Position numbers and translations under genes: made by a program. Under the pieces are notes generated by a model, which did no database searches, was not told the origin of the DNA, and saw only the letters and a program-made list of their open reading frames with translations. Positions 12,124-20,901 of a DNA stretch of 64,000 bases are shown here, one piece after another. The stretch is from Coniochaeta sp. PMI_546 (lineage: Eukaryota > Ascomycota > Sordariomycetes > Coniochaetales > Coniochaetaceae). How positions within the stretch are numbered: the first letter of the stretch is position 1; every line of letters starts with the position of its first letter. The DNA is taken from the NCBI GenBank assembly GCA_021432605.1, contig MU271147.1, positions 2,666,001-2,730,000 of the forward strand, read 5' to 3'.

Positions 12124-14997
12124 ATGGACCAGAGCAGTCAAGGGCTCCTTAGCCGATCTCCACATCCCTTCGACGACGACCGACAGAACGCTCGCTTCAG
12201 GCGCTCCTATGACGCACGAGATGCATCTGACTCCGAATCAGATATCGATGCGACTGACTACCTCTCCAAGACTCCTCCTTCCGATTCCAAGCCAGCGTTT
12301 CTCGGCGGCAGACGCCGTGGCTGGTCTATACGCAGAACACTAGCTGGCCGTAGCCGCTGTTGCATCATCTGCGTGACCATCACTGGCCTCGTATTTCTTC
12401 TGCTTGCAGCGGGTGGCGCATTTGTGTTTAAGAAATACAAGGATGAGCCACCATATGGCCAGTCGCCGCCATGGTACCCGACACCGAAGGGCGGTGCCAG
12501 CGCTAATTGGGCGGAAAGCTACAAGAAGGCCTCGGCCATGGTCAGCCGCATGACACTGGCCGAGAAGGTCAACGTCACCACTGGTACCGGGTGGATGATG
12601 GGCCTAGCAGTCGGGACGAACGGACCAGCCGTTCACGTTGGCTTCCCGCAGCTGCAGTTGCAGGACGGACCGTTGGGCATCCGCTTCGCGGACAATATCA
12701 CAGCATTCCCTGCTGGAATTACCGTCGGTGCTACCTGGAACCGCGAGCTTATGTATGCTCGTGGCAAGGCGCATGCGAACGAGGCCAAGGCGAAGGGCAT
12801 CAATGTGTTGCTGGGGCCGTGCGTCGGCCCTCTCGGAAGAATGCCTGCTGGCGGGCGCAACTGGGAGGGCTTTGGAGCTGATCCTTATCTGCAGGGAGTT
12901 GCTGGTGCTGAGACGATCAAGGGCATACAGAGTGAGGGCGTCATGGCTACTGTCAAGCATTTTGTCGCCAACGAACAGGAGCACTTCCGCCAGCCATGGG
13001 AATGGGGTCTGCCGCACGCCATTTCCTCCAATATCGACGATCGCACATTGCACGAGCTGTACGTGTGGCCTTTCGGGGACGCTGTCAAAGCTGGCGTGGC
13101 GAGTGTGATGTGCTCCTACAATATGGTCAACAACTCGTATTCTTGTGGTAACTCGAAGCTGATGAACGGAATTCTCAAGGACGAGCTTGGCTTCCAAGGA
13201 TTCGTCATGTCAGACTGGTTGGCACAGCATGCAGGAGTCAGTACCGCTCTTGCAGGTCTCGACATGACGATGCCCGGCGATGGTCTTGGCTGGAAAGACG
13301 GCCATTCCCTGTGGGGTCCTCAGCTGACGAAGGCTGTTCTTAACGGATCAGTTCCGGTCCCTCGTCTTAACGACATGGCCACCCGCATTGTTGCCGCCTG
13401 GTATCAGCTCGGCCAGGACGACGAGGCCAAATGGCCGCGTAAGCTGCCCAAATTTTCATCCTGGACTGACGACAAGATGGGCGTGCTGTATCCAGGGAGC
13501 AAATCACCACAAGAGTTGGTGGAGGTCAATGAGTTTCTCAATGTGATGTCAAACCACTCCGTCGTCGCTCTGGAAGTCGCTGCAGAGGGCACCGTCTTGC
13601 TGAAAAACGAGAATACCCTACCTATCAGCCGGGAGGGGTACATTGACGCCAGGAGGCACGAGGGCAAGTTGAAGGTCGGCATTTTCGGCGAAGACGCTGG
13701 TCCCGGAAAGGGTCCTAACTTCTGCAAGGACCGTGGCTGCAACCAGGGTACCCTGGGCTCCGGATGGGGCTCCGGCGCCGTTGAGTTTCATCACCTGACG
13801 ACCCCGGCAGATGCCATCAAACAAGCCTTCAACTCCTCCAGTGTCGGCTTGCACGAATACCTGACCAATCAGCCGCCTTTTGATACCGAAGAGAACACCA
13901 TTTCCAACCTAGACCTTTGCATCGTGTTCGCCAACGCCGACTCGGGCGAGGGTTTCGTCGCCGACAATGGTGTGAGAGGTGACCGTAATGATCTCAACCT
14001 CCAAAAAGGCGGCGATGATCTCATCGTGCGCACAGCGGCTAAGTGCGGCGGCGGCACGGGCGACGTTGTGGTGGTGATCCATTCGGTCGGCCCTGTCGTT
14101 ATGGAGAAGTGGATCGATCTACCCAATGTCAAGGCTGTGCTGCTGGCGAACCTTCCCGGTCAAGAGTCTGGTGCCGCGCTGGCTCAAGTTCTCTTTGGTG
14201 ACATCAACCCATCCGGCAAGCTCCCTTACACTATCGGCCATACGCTTGAGCAGTATGGCGAAGGCGCAAAAATCCTGTACCTGCCCAACGGTGTCGTTCC
14301 ACAGCAAGACTTCAAGGAGGGTCTTTATATCGACTATAGACACTTTGACAAGTTCGGCATAGCGCCTCGTTTCGAGTTCGGATTCGGCCTCAGCTACACT
14401 ACCTTCGAGGTCGGCAACGTGACAGTGACCGGCCGTAAACCGAAGACAGCCCTGCCAGCCAAGCGCGCCCCACCCAGCGCTGAGCCACCGACCTACGACG
14501 ATACGATACCCGATGACAAAGAGGCTCTCTTCCCCGAAGGCTTCCGTAAACTGGAGAAGTACATCTATCCATACCTAGATAGCATCGACGACATCGTCAC
14601 TGAGCCTTATCGCTACCCAGACGGCTACGACATCGAGCAACCGCTGTCCGGCGCCGGCGGAGAGGAAGGCGGCAACCCTGACCTCTGGGAGACCTACGTA
14701 ACCGTGTCCGCGGAGGTGAAGAACACTGGCTCCCGCGACGGAAAGGCAGTGCCGCAGTTGTACATGTCGTACCCAGAAGGAGATGGCAAAATCGACTTCC
14801 CGGTCAAAGTTCTGCGCGGCTTCGAGAAGATCGAGCTGAAGAAAGGGGAGAGCAAGAAGGTTGAGTTCAAGTTGACCAGGCGAGACCTGAGCTACTGGGA
14901 TGTTGTCGAACAGAATTGGAAGATTGTTGTGGATGGGCAGTACACCTTCTTGGTTGGGCAGAGCTCCAGGGACTTGCCCGTGAGTGGGCAGTGGTGA
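12124..14997 (+). CDS. GH3 beta-glucosidase with N-terminal membrane anchor
   Basis: Family 3 glycoside hydrolase, 957 residues in one uninterrupted exon. It would hydrolyse terminal beta-glucosyl residues of cello-oligosaccharides or other beta-glucans. The N-terminus is not a cleavable signal: about 78 hydrophilic residues rich in Ser, Asp and Arg precede one hydrophobic helix (about 79-102, with CCIICVTITGLVFLL), predicting a type II membrane protein with the enzyme outside the cell, as described for some Aspergillus beta-glucosidases. The catalytic (alpha/beta)8 domain has the nucleophile Asp364 in GFVMSDW and substrate-side motifs GRNWEGFGADPYLQG and KHFVANEQEHFR. The second domain carries SGEG with candidate acid/base Glu609. 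NPSGKLPYTIG and the DYRHFDKFGIAPRFEFG region precede a C-terminal Fn3-like domain ending in LVGQSSRDL. An insertion of about 60 residues rich in Pro, Glu and Tyr lies between YTTFEVGNV and the Fn3-like part. Its 3' end faces the first CVNH gene. Confidence 0.95.
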   Translation: MDQSSQGLLSRSPHPFDDDRQNARFRRSYDARDASDSESDIDATDYLSKTPPSDSKPAFLGGRRRGWSIRRTLAGRSRCCIICVTITGLVFLLLAAGGAFVFKKYKDEPPYGQSPPWYPTPKGGASANWAESYKKASAMVSRMTLAEKVNVTTGTGWMMGLAVGTNGPAVHVGFPQLQLQDGPLGIRFADNITAFPAGITVGATWNRELMYARGKAHANEAKAKGINVLLGPCVGPLGRMPAGGRNWEGFGADPYLQGVAGAETIKGIQSEGVMATVKHFVANEQEHFRQPWEWGLPHAISSNIDDRTLHELYVWPFGDAVKAGVASVMCSYNMVNNSYSCGNSKLMNGILKDELGFQGFVMSDWLAQHAGVSTALAGLDMTMPGDGLGWKDGHSLWGPQLTKAVLNGSVPVPRLNDMATRIVAAWYQLGQDDEAKWPRKLPKFSSWTDDKMGVLYPGSKSPQELVEVNEFLNVMSNHSVVALEVAAEGTVLLKNENTLPISREGYIDARRHEGKLKVGIFGEDAGPGKGPNFCKDRGCNQGTLGSGWGSGAVEFHHLTTPADAIKQAFNSSSVGLHEYLTNQPPFDTEENTISNLDLCIVFANADSGEGFVADNGVRGDRNDLNLQKGGDDLIVRTAAKCGGGTGDVVVVIHSVGPVVMEKWIDLPNVKAVLLANLPGQESGAALAQVLFGDINPSGKLPYTIGHTLEQYGEGAKILYLPNGVVPQQDFKEGLYIDYRHFDKFGIAPRFEFGFGLSYTTFEVGNVTVTGRKPKTALPAKRAPPSAEPPTYDDTIPDDKEALFPEGFRKLEKYIYPYLDSIDDIVTEPYRYPDGYDIEQPLSGAGGEEGGNPDLWETYVTVSAEVKNTGSRDGKAVPQLYMSYPEGDGKIDFPVKVLRGFEKIELKKGESKKVEFKLTRRDLSYWDVVEQNWKIVVDGQYTFLVGQSSRDLPVSGQW

Positions 14998-15472
14998 TAC
15001 CAAGGTGTTCCCAGAGTTTCGGGGCGTACAGGTTATGATGGCGTCAAGTGTATAGAAAGAAATTGTGGTTAGCGCGAGGCCTGTAGGATGTTGTGAGTGC
15101 TGGAACATAAGTATCAACATTCCTCGGTTCATGGACAGATGGGAAACACATACTGCAGCCAACACGCTTTGTACCACGGAGACATGTCGATCTACTAAGG
15201 CAATAGATAGAGTTGGGTCTTCCGCACTAGACGCTAGCATTATAATACAAATGCATCATCCCATGCAATCAAGAGTTGGGTGATCCTAAGCATATCCCCT
15301 GTCTTTCATGTATATCTGTCTGGTATGAAATAGTACCTCTCCGGACAAGAAGCGATGACTTCGCATGCCCACGCCTCCTTGTTACGCACCTGACATGTCA
15401 CCGAAGGGTCTAGCTCCAAACAGGTCGAAAAATCCGCACCATGACTGCTGTCCAAGCCCCTTCTCAGTGCTC
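14998..15472. other. convergent 3' flank between GH3 and first CVNH gene
   Basis: Shared downstream region of two convergent genes. I see no further coding sequence and no clear terminator-like structure. Confidence 0.5.
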
Positions 15473-16514
15473 TCAGGAAGGAGGATTGATGGTGACAGTG
15501 ACCACGCCGGCACCGGTGGCGGTGGTGGTGTTCGTGGCGTTGGGTGCTACGAATGCGAACTGCGGGAACAGAGTCTTGCTGGGCCTCGCAGTGACGGGAA
15601 CGGGGAGGGAGGCATTGCCAATGATACCAAGCTTCTCTGGATGTGATCCCCAAGGTGTCCAGTCGTCTCCCTTACAGGGCCACTTGTGGGTTCCCCGGTC
15701 AAAGTCGATCTTTCCAAAGCAGCTGAGGTAACCGTAATAGTTGGTGAGTAGGCCCATGTCTGCGGAAAAGGAGGTCAGAAACCGAGGCAACGCCGAGACT
15801 GTGTATGGCGGGCTCACTGAGGTCGACCATGCCTATCTTCTCGTCTCCATTATTGGAACGGCAAGTACAGGTCAGGTACCTGTCGCCTTGGACTTCGCAG
15901 AACCTGTCCGTAGACCGGGTTAGACATACACGCTCGAAACAGAGGGACAAACAAGTAACTTACCGCAGGACTCGTAAAAGTAGCCACTGTTGTGATCAAA
16001 AGTCAGTAGGTAATTCTGACAATGCAGAGAAGGCGAGGATTGCCCGCGTTGCCGGCAGGCAAGCGATTTGGCATGGAGGGATGAAAGATGTGCAAGAAAG
16101 GGGCCGATATGTTTGGTGCCAGATTACTGACGTCGAGTTCCAGTAAAGATTTCCGTTGACGTTCTCGAGGCTGATGTAGTTGTAAGCAAATAGCGGCAAG
16201 CAAAGCCCTTGGGTGGAACTGTCGCCTACCACTCGCCCAGCGCTAGCGAAGATGTGACCATGTTTCCACAGACTTGATCCGGGCTACACCATACACAGGA
16301 CGAGAGTCAACACAAATCCTCCTGCCGTAGTAGGGGGCCAAAGGCGGTTATCTCACCAAGTTGCAGTAAGCACATGATCACCAGGCGCATACCAGTTCGT
16401 ACATCCAGCGCTGAGGAATCCTTTGCCATTCTCTGGAAAATACCATTGGCCACGCACCAAGTTCGCAAGTTGCAGTACTGCGAGGAGCAGCTGGAGGTTG
16501 ATCGCAAGAGACAT
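15473..16514 (-). CDS. secreted CVNH (cyanovirin-N-like) protein A
   Basis: Secreted protein of about 209 residues with one cyanovirin-N-homology fold made of two repeats; the family binds oligomannose-type glycans, but the ligand here is unknown. Five exons: 16514-16357, 16218-16132, 15986-15964 (only 23 nt), 15892-15818 and 15759-15473, together 630 nt and in frame. The signal peptide is MSLAINLQLLLAVLQLANLVRGQ. Repeat 1 runs from FLSAGCTNWY through LTATC (Cys53 created at a splice) to NYISLENVNGNLYW. Repeat 2 runs GYFYESC, RYLTCTCRSNNG, MVDL then N (split codon), and NYYGYLSCF. These match the CVNH pattern LxAxC..SIDLN..NGxL repeated twice. A tail of about 80 residues, with Trp-rich and Thr/Asn-rich parts, ends in GVVTVTINPPS. 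It is divergent from CVNH gene B, sharing a 680-bp promoter. The 23-nt exon and the 138-bp first intron are the weakest parts of the model. Confidence 0.75.
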
Positions 16515-17194
16515 TGCTGCTTGAGCGATGGGAAGTATGGCAGATGAGGGAAGATGTGCTTGAGGAGGCGATAGCGACAAGACAGGGGACTCGACAGTTC
16601 TAAGACCACGAAGTGTCTGCAGATGTGGCCACGGATTTGAAGTTTGTTCTTGGGGCAGGACTTGGAGCTCAGTTCGGCTCGTCGGGGCACGCGATGCCAA
16701 ATGACTCCTGCCTCCCGTCGCCCTTGTTAATGAAGGTACCTTAGGGACAGTGCCACGCCGAGTTATAAGAGCCACCTTCCATGTTAGTACCAGAAGGAAC
16801 GACAAGTCTCAGCTTGAGTAGTAGGTACCTTGTGTACCTTCCTGACCTAGGTGCCTCTACCCTGGTAGGTACGCCACTTGAGGAAAGGCCCGTCCGGGAA
16901 ACAGCTGTGACGTGTGCATAGGTACTTACAGCAATACTTTAAAATTCTGTCTCCCGTCCCCACACGATTCGGGTATTTAGGGTAAGGTAGGTACTTCCAA
17001 CTTATGTTGTGAGCTCTCACCTGGAAGTATCTTATTTCAGGTGCTTGCTTGCCTTCGCTCCATCTCCTCCACACGCAACAGATTTCAAGGTGATACTTTT
17101 TCTTTGGTCGAGGACACAGTTCCTCCAAGACCTGGGATACCTTTGATCACATCGAGAGTCCCGAAATAGAGCTTCGATCTTGGCCATTTCCACC
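16515..17194. promoter_or_regulatory. shared divergent promoter of CVNH genes A and B with AGGTACCT-type motifs
   Basis: About 680 bp between two divergently transcribed CVNH genes. Variants of AGGTACC or GGTACTT occur near 16735, 16823, 16834 (inverted), 16864, 16919 and 16984, plus a CCTAGG near 16847. The density is well above the window average by eye. A regulatory role is inference; the motif also appears at scattered sites elsewhere in this DNA. Confidence 0.4.
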
Positions 17195-17977
17195 ATGTCA
17201 CCGATTGCCATGCTGCTCACAATCTGGAGCCTCCTTGTTCTATCCGCCCTGGGCCAGGAGTTGCCCCAGAACGAGTCTGCAGGTTTCCGTCACAATTGCT
17301 CAACCCCAGGTCTCGATGGCACAATCTTGACAGCTCCATGCAAAGAGCTGTGCTCGGTTTGTCATTCTTTCTATGTGTCTTCGATCGACCTGAACAAATG
17401 CATCGGTTATGATGGCGGTGACTCGCTCATGCCCAAAAAGGAGTAGGTTTTCCCACAGCCATCGGCCACATCGTATGCCGATTACTTGTGTTTGTTTAGT
17501 ACCTTACTGACATGATGGTACCGACAGCGGCAATTACGGCAACGCGTGCAAGCACTGTTTCACGAATTGGGAGGAGCCTGATGTCCTACACTGCCAGTGC
17601 CAAGGACACGATGACAAGATACATGATGCCTCGCTGGATCTCAGTACGTGGCAATCAGCACTGCGACTTGTGATACAAGAAGGACTGTACTGACCCATGC
17701 TACCTCAGATGCTGCTGTAGGCACTCGATGTGGCCGACTTTCCTGCCAGGACTACACCCATGAGCTTGGTCGTCCACTCGTATCGACTGAGCCTGACAGT
17801 TGCTTGGTCAATTCCCAGGATCCCAGAGGCCAGAGGGCAATCGCCAAGCCCACATCACCTCCAGAGCTGTTGTATGTCCGTCGAGGACAGGTCTTTCGAC
17901 AGTTCCCGTCCAACTCCACTACGGCTGGACCCTGGTCTGAAACAGTCTCAGTCATCATCACCCTGACCGACAGTTGA
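17195..17977 (+). CDS. secreted CVNH (cyanovirin-N-like) protein B
   Basis: Secreted CVNH-domain protein of about 210 residues. Exons are 17195-17442, 17528-17643 and 17709-17977, with GTAGGT and GTACGT donors; the joins keep frame over 633 nt. The first ATG gives the signal peptide MSPIAMLLTIWSLLVLSALGQ; upstream the frame opens only with TTG. Repeat 1 (about residues 30-80): AGFRHNCS, ILTAPC, VSSIDLNKCIGYDGG. Repeat 2 (about 83-134): GNYGNACKHC, VLHCQCQGHDD, ASLDL then N (split codon), GTRCGRLSC. This is the best match in the window to the CVNH consensus: paired half-domains, each with a Cys strand followed by (S)xDLN and a Gly turn. A 75-residue tail without repeats ends ETVSVIITLTDS. The first intron is phase 2 just before GNYGNAC and the second is phase 1 inside the Asn codon after LDL, as in gene A. 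Probably a cell-wall or extracellular lectin-like protein; ligand unknown. Confidence 0.85.
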
Positions 17978-18590
17978 GCCTGAGGGAGCTGTAAATACGA
18001 GTACTGGGGCGTTGTTCTGACTGTCCTGTCGAGAAACCAAGAATGGGACTGTTGAACAATGAGGCTGACGAGCTTCTCTTCTGTGCACAATGCGTATACG
18101 GCTCCGACGATGACTGACTAGTAGGGAAACACTCTGGCATTAGGGGAACTTTCGAGCAGCCTGAGCTTGAGGACTTTGGTCTCGTGGAATTTGGTGTGTT
18201 TTTGGCGTCTCTTAAAATTCAAAATTCCTTAGCCATTTACCATCATGGCTTCAGGAGGCTCCACGAACAACGGGCCATGGTATAGCATTTCAATCCTACT
18301 TGTATCGAGTTGTCTTGAAGTCCAGATTATATTCTGTAACACAGGTCACTCACTTTCTCTTCTAATACTCGGTGTCCCTCGTGTGTTATTATAGATATCG
18401 GGTGATACCTGACAGTTTGAGTCCGCGAAACAATTTCCACTGTGCACTATGGAGTTCCATCAAATGGTGATCTGTTACATACAAATCTGCCTCCGCCCTT
18501 TGCCAAGGAGCATGTGCCCAAAGAATTGCGTTTGTGCATCCATATCAGATGCATGCTCAAGTAGTGATATCCACACCAGGTCGAACGATC
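17978..18590. other. convergent region between CVNH genes B and C
   Basis: No gene is supported. Short open frames on both strands lack domain signals. Confidence 0.45.
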
Positions 18591-19623
18591 TCAGGACACA
18601 GCGAGTGGGAAGCCGGCCCGCCGATACACGACAGGACATACAGCATTCAGGCTCCGCCCACATTCTGCGAACAGCCTACATCCAAACGCGGTGCAGACAC
18701 TCCTCGCATATATGTCTCCCAACTTCGTCCTCCCATTGGATACAGGACCCTGGCGTGCAACGACCGAGACACCCATAAGATCGGCTTCAGGATTTTGTAT
18801 ATGTTGCGCTTGCTCTTTGGAATACGCTCGCGGGATGCTGCGATGACTGGGTCTGGCTGCGGTCAGCTGCACTGACTGGAGGTAAAAGGTCGTGTTAATT
18901 AGTTAAAAGAGAAGCACCTACCCATCGACCAACCATAGTACTCGCACCACCAACATGTCTCGCCTAACATGGCCCTGCGCAGTTGAAATAAGGTTAGCCC
19001 GCATGACCTAGGTATGGAGGGGGGACGCGGGTCCGCAGTATATATGGCGGCCACGACCATGCCCAAGCAAGCCAAGTTCCAGAATCCGGACAAGGAAATG
19101 CGGGGCAGATCAAAGAGTTATCGACGTGCATTCAGAGAGTAGACAGATACTACTGCGTGGGCTTGCGACAGCGGAAGAAAGGGAGCAGTGCTTACCTTGA
19201 ATCCGCAACTAGCTTGCCGTCATGCCAATCTGCAAGACACCATTGCAGGTCGAGCTCCGGCCAATCGTTAGCCAGACACTCAGCCCACCGGATAGCCAGG
19301 TGAACTCGGTCCATGCGAAGTATCTCAAATTGCGATGCGTCCATGTCCAGTTCCTCGAAGTCGATATCGTCACCCACAGCAGCGCCATGTGGCCAGAAGC
19401 TTGGAGCAGGCATGGAGAAGACGACAGTAGGCTTGGCTGCAGAACTACCCCAGGTGATGGTGCAACAGTTAGTCTGAGCAGCCGCATGATCGACACTCTT
19501 GATGGTTCTGTGGCCGCTAACACCGTCGACCAGGAACATGGAAAGGCAGAAGAGGATAATAAGAAGGTGTCGAAGGTGCAGTGCATCAAGGAAAGGGCTA
19601 GTAGCACGACTAACTCGCGACAT
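18591..19623 (-). CDS. secreted, degenerate CVNH-like protein C
   Basis: Probable secreted CVNH relative, weaker than its neighbours. Exon 1 (19623-19196) encodes a short N-extension, a hydrophobic signal (LRHLLIILFCLSMFLVDG) and one CVNH half-repeat: FEILRMDRVHLAIRWAECL, then PELDLQWCLADWHDGKLV, which parallels the SIDLNxC..NGKL motif. A 221-bp intron leads to exon 2 (18974-18922), RAMLGETCWWCEYYGWSMG, parallel to GNYGNACKHC of gene B; the intron is phase 2 at the same place as in A and B. A candidate last exon (18871-18591) keeps frame to a stop, but its LTAARPSHRS lacks the Cys residues of the LxCxC strand, so it is doubtful. A stop reached by reading past the exon 2 donor (18899) is the alternative end. 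With three exons the protein is about 253 residues. It may be decaying or may have diverged. It is divergent from CVNH gene D. Confidence 0.5.
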
Positions 19624-20901
19624 GATGAAGACCTTTGGTTCTCGTGCTCGTTGTCGCTAGAAGCTGGTCGAAGGCGGGCGGAAAGGATTGTTTGTGGGCA
19701 GTGATGTCGGCGAAAGTCTGCCGAATCGGGGAGCTTCGTGGTAAAGTGCTTCTGTTGATGTCCTTGAACAATGAGAGAATAGAACGAATGAGGCTGGATG
19801 TGTCGCCGATATTGCAGACGAAGGTTGGAGATGACTGTGGTTGCAGGTAGTTCAAAGAGGTTTGCAACTCAGTCCTTTCGACGCGCGGCAACTCTCTGAA
19901 GCGATAAAACTCATCCAACTGTCGACCTTCTCCTTAAGCGAACTAGTAGCCAATAGGACTGCGCGGGTTAGGAAGCTCGTACTGGTCTTTCACCTCCCTG
20001 AGAGGCAAGCGCGAATCTCTCCAGTCTAGTCTGTGATCTCTGCCATTGGTCTGCAATGTAAGGTACCTGCAGGCGAGGTACCTACCTAGGTACCTTAGTT
20101 TACTTATCTTACCTCCGGAGGTATCTACGGTACCAAGACAGAGCAAGGTACCTACCTTAGGTACCTTACTCTTGCTATTTTGTGGTACTATCTAAGGCAG
20201 GGTGTATCTTCCTCACTTACTGACTGCGCTCGTAGATCCTTTGCCTCACACATTCATGGACCGTCAACCTCGCTTTCAGAGCGTACCTAAAGGTACCTTA
20301 GATACTAAGGTAGATCATACAGGCTCGAGATAGACTGTTGGAGAGCATTGCAAGGCACACCTCTCTCCTTACCTTGATCTTGAACGCATTATCTACCTCT
20401 ACCCTACTTAGTTCCAAATCAACTGCTTAGGGATCTCCTGTTTCCTCTTTGCCAGTGTGGCAATGGCCTTGTCTCTTCCGAGGAATCTTAGCCTATCTTC
20501 GTGTTCAGTGACAACATTCTCCATCTGAGATACCTACCTCGGGCGTGCGCCAGGAAAGCCGCTTGGAACGCGGACTACTTAGGTGGGTGGGGGATCGAAG
20601 TAGTAAACTCCCACGGTTCCTTGTCTTTAAACCCATTTGACTCTCTATTCACCTTAATTAACCTTCAAAATAGGGAATTGATTTCGCACAACTTCTACAC
20701 TGAGTGAGTCACTGGCTCAGGCCCTCGCTTCTTGACCAAGGTATCTTAACCCTACCACTCCTCGTTTCCTTCAACATCTCAGCGCTCCCTCAACAAATCA
20801 TTCATCTTTTGTCTATCGTTCCACGAGCTTGGCTTTTCGATCTCAGTGCGCTTAGTTCGGACTTGATTGAATCACGATAACAAGAACTTCACAGTCATAA
20901 A
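19624..20901. promoter_or_regulatory. shared divergent promoter of CVNH genes C and D with dense AGGTACCT-type palindromes
   Basis: About 1.3 kb between divergent genes. Copies of AAGGTACC, AGGTACCT, CCTAGGTACCTTAG and similar occur near 20062, 20076, 20084, 20128, 20147, 20158 and 20285, with weaker relatives near 20299, 20529 and 20739. Many copies overlap as back-to-back half-sites. The first part (19640-19920) carries open frames that I do not believe. Function is inferred only from position and density. Confidence 0.45.

Noticed and set aside
19640-19919. open frames on both strands inside the C/D divergent promoter
   Set aside because: No CVNH motif or other domain, and they overlap each other.
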